From UTCHB3 sp008363265 (GTDB lineage: Bacteria; Bacteroidota; Ignavibacteria; Ignavibacteriales; Ignavibacteriaceae): a stretch of 64,000 nucleotides of DNA. The stretch's first letter is position 1, and each line of letters begins with the position of its first letter. The translations under genes were made by a program, and so were the position numbers. Below are positions 60,971 to 64,000 of this stretch, one piece after another. The DNA lies in the NCBI GenBank assembly GCA_045863055.1, contig BTUW01000011.1:56385-120384 (forward strand), read 5' to 3'. Under the pieces are notes generated by a model that had not been told where the DNA came from, did no database searches, and saw nothing but the letters and a program-made list of their open reading frames with translations.

Positions 60971-62776
60971 TCATTTCCCGAACTGCATTGGCGCCGTGGC
61001 ATAAACAACCATCCCGTCACGGGTCATGAATGCGCACCTGTCTTCACCGTTCCCGAAGAAAACGAACATCAGATAGGTGTTGTTGCCNNNNNNNNNNNNN
61101 NNNNNNNNNNNNNNNNNNNNNNNNNNNNNNNNNNNNNNNNNNNNNNNNNNNNNNNNNNNNNNNNNNNNNNNNNNNNNNNNNNNNNNNCCCTGCAGGTCGA
61201 TGATGTATTTTTTCTTGCCGATCTTTACGATCGCTTCTCCCTTATTGAAGGTATTCGCCTCATCGAAGTCAAATGGAATCTTTGTCACACCTCTTTTATC
61301 GATATAACCCCATTTGCCGTTCTTCTTCACGGGGCAGAGGCCGTGTGAAAACGAATACGCATCAACCTCATCATAAATGAATGGTACGGTCTCTTTATAG
61401 GTTTCCAGACTGTAGAAGCCCCATTTCCCGTCTTTCATTACCGGGAGCATCTCTTCCCCCTTTATCCCGACCTTGTCATACACAAAGTCCGAGTACAAGT
61501 CCCCCGTGTAGGCATCTTTAAGCGCGATCTTGCCGTTGGGTCCCTTGTAATTCTCAAGGTACACATCACGGACAATATATTCATTTCCGTCAGCGTCTAT
61601 AAAGAATTTCAGATAGAGTGCCTGAACGAATCCAAATCCTTCCGGAACTGTGAACTGCCATGGCACATCAGGCATGGCGTGATAAACCCTTTTGCCCAGC
61701 GTTTTCTGTTTTTCGAGGTAAAGGAAATACTTGTTCCCTTCTTTCATAAAAGTGCCCACCGGGGTCGTCCAGGAAAAGTCGTACTTGGGCGGAATGATCT
61801 CTTTCCCATCCGGTCCGTATATACCGTACTTGCTGTTCTTCTGCACGATCACAAAATCACCCTTCGACTCTTCAATACTTGTCCAGCCTGCTTTTATTAC
61901 CTCCTTCCCTTTGATATCGATCATTCCTTCGCCGCCGCCTTTACCGTCGTTATATACAAACAAGTCTTTCTGCAGCCAACGGATGATCTTGTATTTTGTT
62001 TTCAGCAGGGTCTTCCCGTCCCTCGACTTTACAGTTGAGCCCTCTTTCGTATGTTCGATAAGATACTTTGTCTGATATGGAAACCGAATCGGATTCACAT
62101 AATTCTTCGCCGGGGTTACTTCTTTCCCTTTCAGGTCGATCAGGCAAAATGTACCGTCCGGCTTCTCCACCCAGGCATAGCCATCAATGAAACTTCGCGC
62201 GTTCTTGTAAACCGGTTTAATCGCGATCTCACCTTTAGTATTCACAAATCCGAATTGTTGGTTGATGCTGAACCATGACATCCCCTCAGTAAACCCGTCA
62301 ACATAGTCGAATGGACCTGCTATCTCTTTTCCGGTCGCGTCGATCAGGTAATATCTGATATCACGGTATCCGATCCCGACTCCGTTCTTGAATTTTCCAA
62401 GAGTTTGATATTCCTTTTCGCTAACCCTCTCCCCTCTTTTGTTGATATAAAAATAGCCGGTTTTGGGAAGTTTAACCGCCGCAAGCCCCTCACTGAAGTC
62501 ACCTGCCTTCTCATAAGAGATATTTATTACAAGTTCACCTTTCTGGTCTATATACTTGTAAGAGCCAAACTGATTTACCACAGCGAGCCCTTCGTTAAAG
62601 AACCATGCCTCATCGAACTCGCGATTGAACACCCGGTTACCGTCTCTGTCGCGGTAGATCCATTTTTTATCTTTTTGCACATAGGTGGGTATTGGCCCGT
62701 CGTATGGTTTTTGAGCGTTAACGGGAATAAAAAGCAATAATATCAGAAGCAGCGATAGAAATTTTGGTGAGGACAT
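60971..62776 (-). CDS. WG repeat-containing exported protein (interrupted by assembly gap)
   Basis: The start at 62776 (MSSPKFLSLLLILLLFIPVNAQ) has GGAG just upstream and gives a signal peptide; longer in-frame starts at 62794 and 62923 lack a ribosome site. About ten WG-type repeats follow, such as KWGFYSLETYKETVPFIYDEV and KWGYIDKRGVTKIPFDF. A run of 100 Ns splits the frame at 61088-61187. The segment beyond it (GNNTYLMFVFFGNGEDRCAF ... MQFGK) is in the same frame only if the gap is really 100 bp. The 3' part may belong to the same or another gene. Confidence 0.7.
   Translation of the reverse strand: MSSPKFLSLLLILLLFIPVNAQKPYDGPIPTYVQKDKKWIYRDRDGNRVFNREFDEAWFFNEGLAVVNQFGSYKYIDQKGELVINISYEKAGDFSEGLAAVKLPKTGYFYINKRGERVSEKEYQTLGKFKNGVGIGYRDIRYYLIDATGKEIAGPFDYVDGFTEGMSWFSINQQFGFVNTKGEIAIKPVYKNARSFIDGYAWVEKPDGTFCLIDLKGKEVTPAKNYVNPIRFPYQTKYLIEHTKEGSTVKSRDGKTLLKTKYKIIRWLQKDLFVYNDGKGGGEGMIDIKGKEVIKAGWTSIEESKGDFVIVQKNSKYGIYGPDGKEIIPPKYDFSWTTPVGTFMKEGNKYFLYLEKQKTLGKRVYHAMPDVPWQFTVPEGFGFVQALYLKFFIDADGNEYIVRDVYLENYKGPNGKIALKDAYTGDLYSDFVYDKVGIKGEEMLPVMKDGKWGFYSLETYKETVPFIYDEVDAYSFSHGLCPVKKNGKWGYIDKRGVTKIPFDFDEANTFNKGEAIVKIGKKKYIIDLQXXXXXXXXXXXXXXXXXXXXXXXXXXXXXXXXXXGNNTYLMFVFFGNGEDRCAFMTRDGMVVYATAPMQFGK
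61088..61187. other. Assembly gap (100 N)
   Basis: Exactly 100 N bases, the conventional placeholder for a scaffold gap of unknown size. It falls in the WG-repeat gene, where internal repeats probably broke the assembly. Confidence 0.99.
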
Positions 62777-62948
62777 GGTACTCCGGCGATTCATATCTAT
62801 TTTATTGAGATTCAGAAGTAAATATATTAAATAATGCAACTTTAAACAACAATATCCATTTAATCTTGAGGTGAAAACCCCGCGTTTTGATTTGGTCTGT
62901 GAATATTGTAAGTTTGTGGTCAATTAAATTTTGTATGCAGGTATATCT

Positions 62949-64000
62949 TTGGATGCTTCAAATTCTCACTTCTTAAATCGTCGCCCCGGCAGATCGCTGC
63001 TTCCGGTGCTCTTCTTTATTGTAGTGCTCTATTCCAACCTTTATGCTCAGAAAGAATGGTATCACAGAAGTACAACACTCTTTACGAATATCCGTTCCTT
63101 TTCAGTCGTTGATTCATATTATATATATGTCGTTGATCAATATGCTCTTCACAAAACCACTGATGGCGGGGCTACATGGAAAAGATTGAGGAATAATGAT
63201 TCATACTCCCCGGTTGTCCGGTTTTGGAACAGGAATGATGGAACTCTGGTAATACTTGGGAAAACACTCGCAAGCTCGGATGGAGGAACTACCTGGCGTA
63301 TTGTTAACAACTACTATCTTAACGATGGTTTTTGTTTTGTTGACTCATTGAATGGTGTCACATTTCGTACAGGTTCCGAATATACCAACTATGCTTTATC
63401 TTTTGGCAAAACATCTGATGGCGGACACTCATGGTCCTGGTATGGTACTCCTCATAAAGGTTTGATACAACATGTTTATCAAGTTGACAGTATAATTGTG
63501 GGTGTAGGAAGCACCATGACACTTGGTACACCTGCTCCTATGTTGGGCACTCTGGTTATGCACTCCACGAACAACGGCGCGACCTGGATAACCGACAGCA
63601 CTAGCGAATCCTCCGTGAACTGGACCGGAATGGTGTTGATGCGCCCCATGACCATGGTAGCTGTTTCAGGCTATAGAGTTACAAAGGTAAGCACTACCGG
63701 GGGAGGAAATGCCATTCACTATATACAGCCGAGGAGGATCTATTCACCGGGGAAATCGGGTGATACCGCCATCTATGCCGGCTCTGACAGTGGATATATC
63801 GCTTATTCAGAAGACCTTGGAGCTACATTCAATTACACAAAATTGAATACAAACGCTGCCATTAAATGGCTTCAATTTTCAAAGCAAGGTGATGGGTATG
63901 CCTTTGCTGAGGACGGGAATTTCTATTCAACTGTAAAATTGAAGTTCGCCCCTGTCGGTATTGACGAGTCAGCCCTCAATTTGCCGGCTACCTTCTCCCT
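62949..64000 (+). CDS. Partial secreted YCF48/BNR-repeat protein
   Basis: An open frame from a TTG at 62949 to the window end, at least 350 residues, with no stop. CAGGT lies upstream of the start. A signal anchor (LLPVLFFIVVLYSNLYAQ) precedes repeats with DGGxxW cores (TTDGGATW, SSDGGTTW, TSDGGHSW, STNNGATW). The last visible residues (VGIDESALNLPATFS) are the typical linker before a T9SS domain, which probably lies past the window. An in-frame TTG at 62931 is an alternative start. Confidence 0.75.
   Translation, partial: MDASNSHFLNRRPGRSLLPVLFFIVVLYSNLYAQKEWYHRSTTLFTNIRSFSVVDSYYIYVVDQYALHKTTDGGATWKRLRNNDSYSPVVRFWNRNDGTLVILGKTLASSDGGTTWRIVNNYYLNDGFCFVDSLNGVTFRTGSEYTNYALSFGKTSDGGHSWSWYGTPHKGLIQHVYQVDSIIVGVGSTMTLGTPAPMLGTLVMHSTNNGATWITDSTSESSVNWTGMVLMRPMTMVAVSGYRVTKVSTTGGGNAIHYIQPRRIYSPGKSGDTAIYAGSDSGYIAYSEDLGATFNYTKLNTNAAIKWLQFSKQGDGYAFAEDGNFYSTVKLKFAPVGIDESALNLPATFS

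Noticed and set aside
1..64000. tRNA or rRNA genes and prophage or insertion elements
   Set aside because: I looked for T-loop strings, rRNA landmarks, transposase and integrase motifs in the intergenic regions and found none. A dedicated tRNA scan was not possible.

Overview
The window looks like chromosomal DNA from a free-living Gram-negative bacterium of the Bacteroidota/Chlorobi superphylum, most likely the Ignavibacteria lineage. This assignment is an inference. It rests on secreted proteins ending in T9SS type A sorting domains of the QNYPNPFNPET kind, a TonB-dependent receptor paired with a DUF4249 lipoprotein, DUF2723 and DUF3109 proteins, YCF48, WG and WNGTSW repeat proteins, and several TAnnTTTG-like promoter boxes. 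There are no phage genes, insertion sequences, rRNAs or tRNAs that I can see. One run of 100 Ns (61088-61187) marks a scaffold join.

Layout. 1-7.5 kb: a replication operon on the minus strand, dnaN-recF-DUF721(dciA-like)-gyrB-gyrA, without dnaA beside it. 7.7-9.9 kb: a Fic-domain protein preceded by a striking array of palindromes with a 40-bp period, and an outer-membrane protein. 10.1-15.5 kb (+): bamD, an acyl-CoA thioesterase, a secreted metalloprotease, a CcmA/CcmB-type ABC exporter and GDP-mannose 4,6-dehydratase. 15.9-20.4 kb (-): two paralogous membrane-spanning one-component regulators with extracellular LamG-like (and Kelch-like) domains and cytoplasmic SARP/BTAD-type DNA-binding halves. 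20.5-25.3 kb: an SDR enzyme, a FecR-like exported protein, a HAD phosphatase, a GroES-like protein and a secreted endonuclease I.

25.3-32 kb (-): a compact, translationally coupled histidine operon, hisG-hisD-hisCB-hisH-hisA-hisF-hisIE. HisC and HisB are fused into one polypeptide. The operon is preceded by a 22-codon leader ORF with five histidine codons in an eight-codon run, followed by an intrinsic terminator. This is the architecture of a histidine attenuator. No histidinol phosphatase gene is present in the window.

32-41.3 kb: a zinc-ribbon protein, an ICMT-like methyltransferase, sigma-54 (rpoN), a DUF3109 protein, an mntA-type nucleotidyltransferase followed by a hepT remnant that keeps its active-site motif, an SDR enzyme, a large DUF2723 membrane protein, a GT9 glycosyltransferase and a single-domain response regulator. 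41.3-64 kb is an envelope and secretion region: YCF48-type propellers, a TonB receptor + DUF4249 + MscS channel + PLC/nuclease-like protein cluster, two tandem 928-residue propeller paralogs with 97 bp of perfect identity, an OmpA-family protein, a Trp/Asn-rich repeat protein, a WG-repeat protein broken by the assembly gap, and a partial YCF48-like gene that runs off the end. The most noteworthy signals are the his attenuator with its fused hisCB gene, the palindrome array upstream of fic, and the paired membrane-bound SARP-like regulators.
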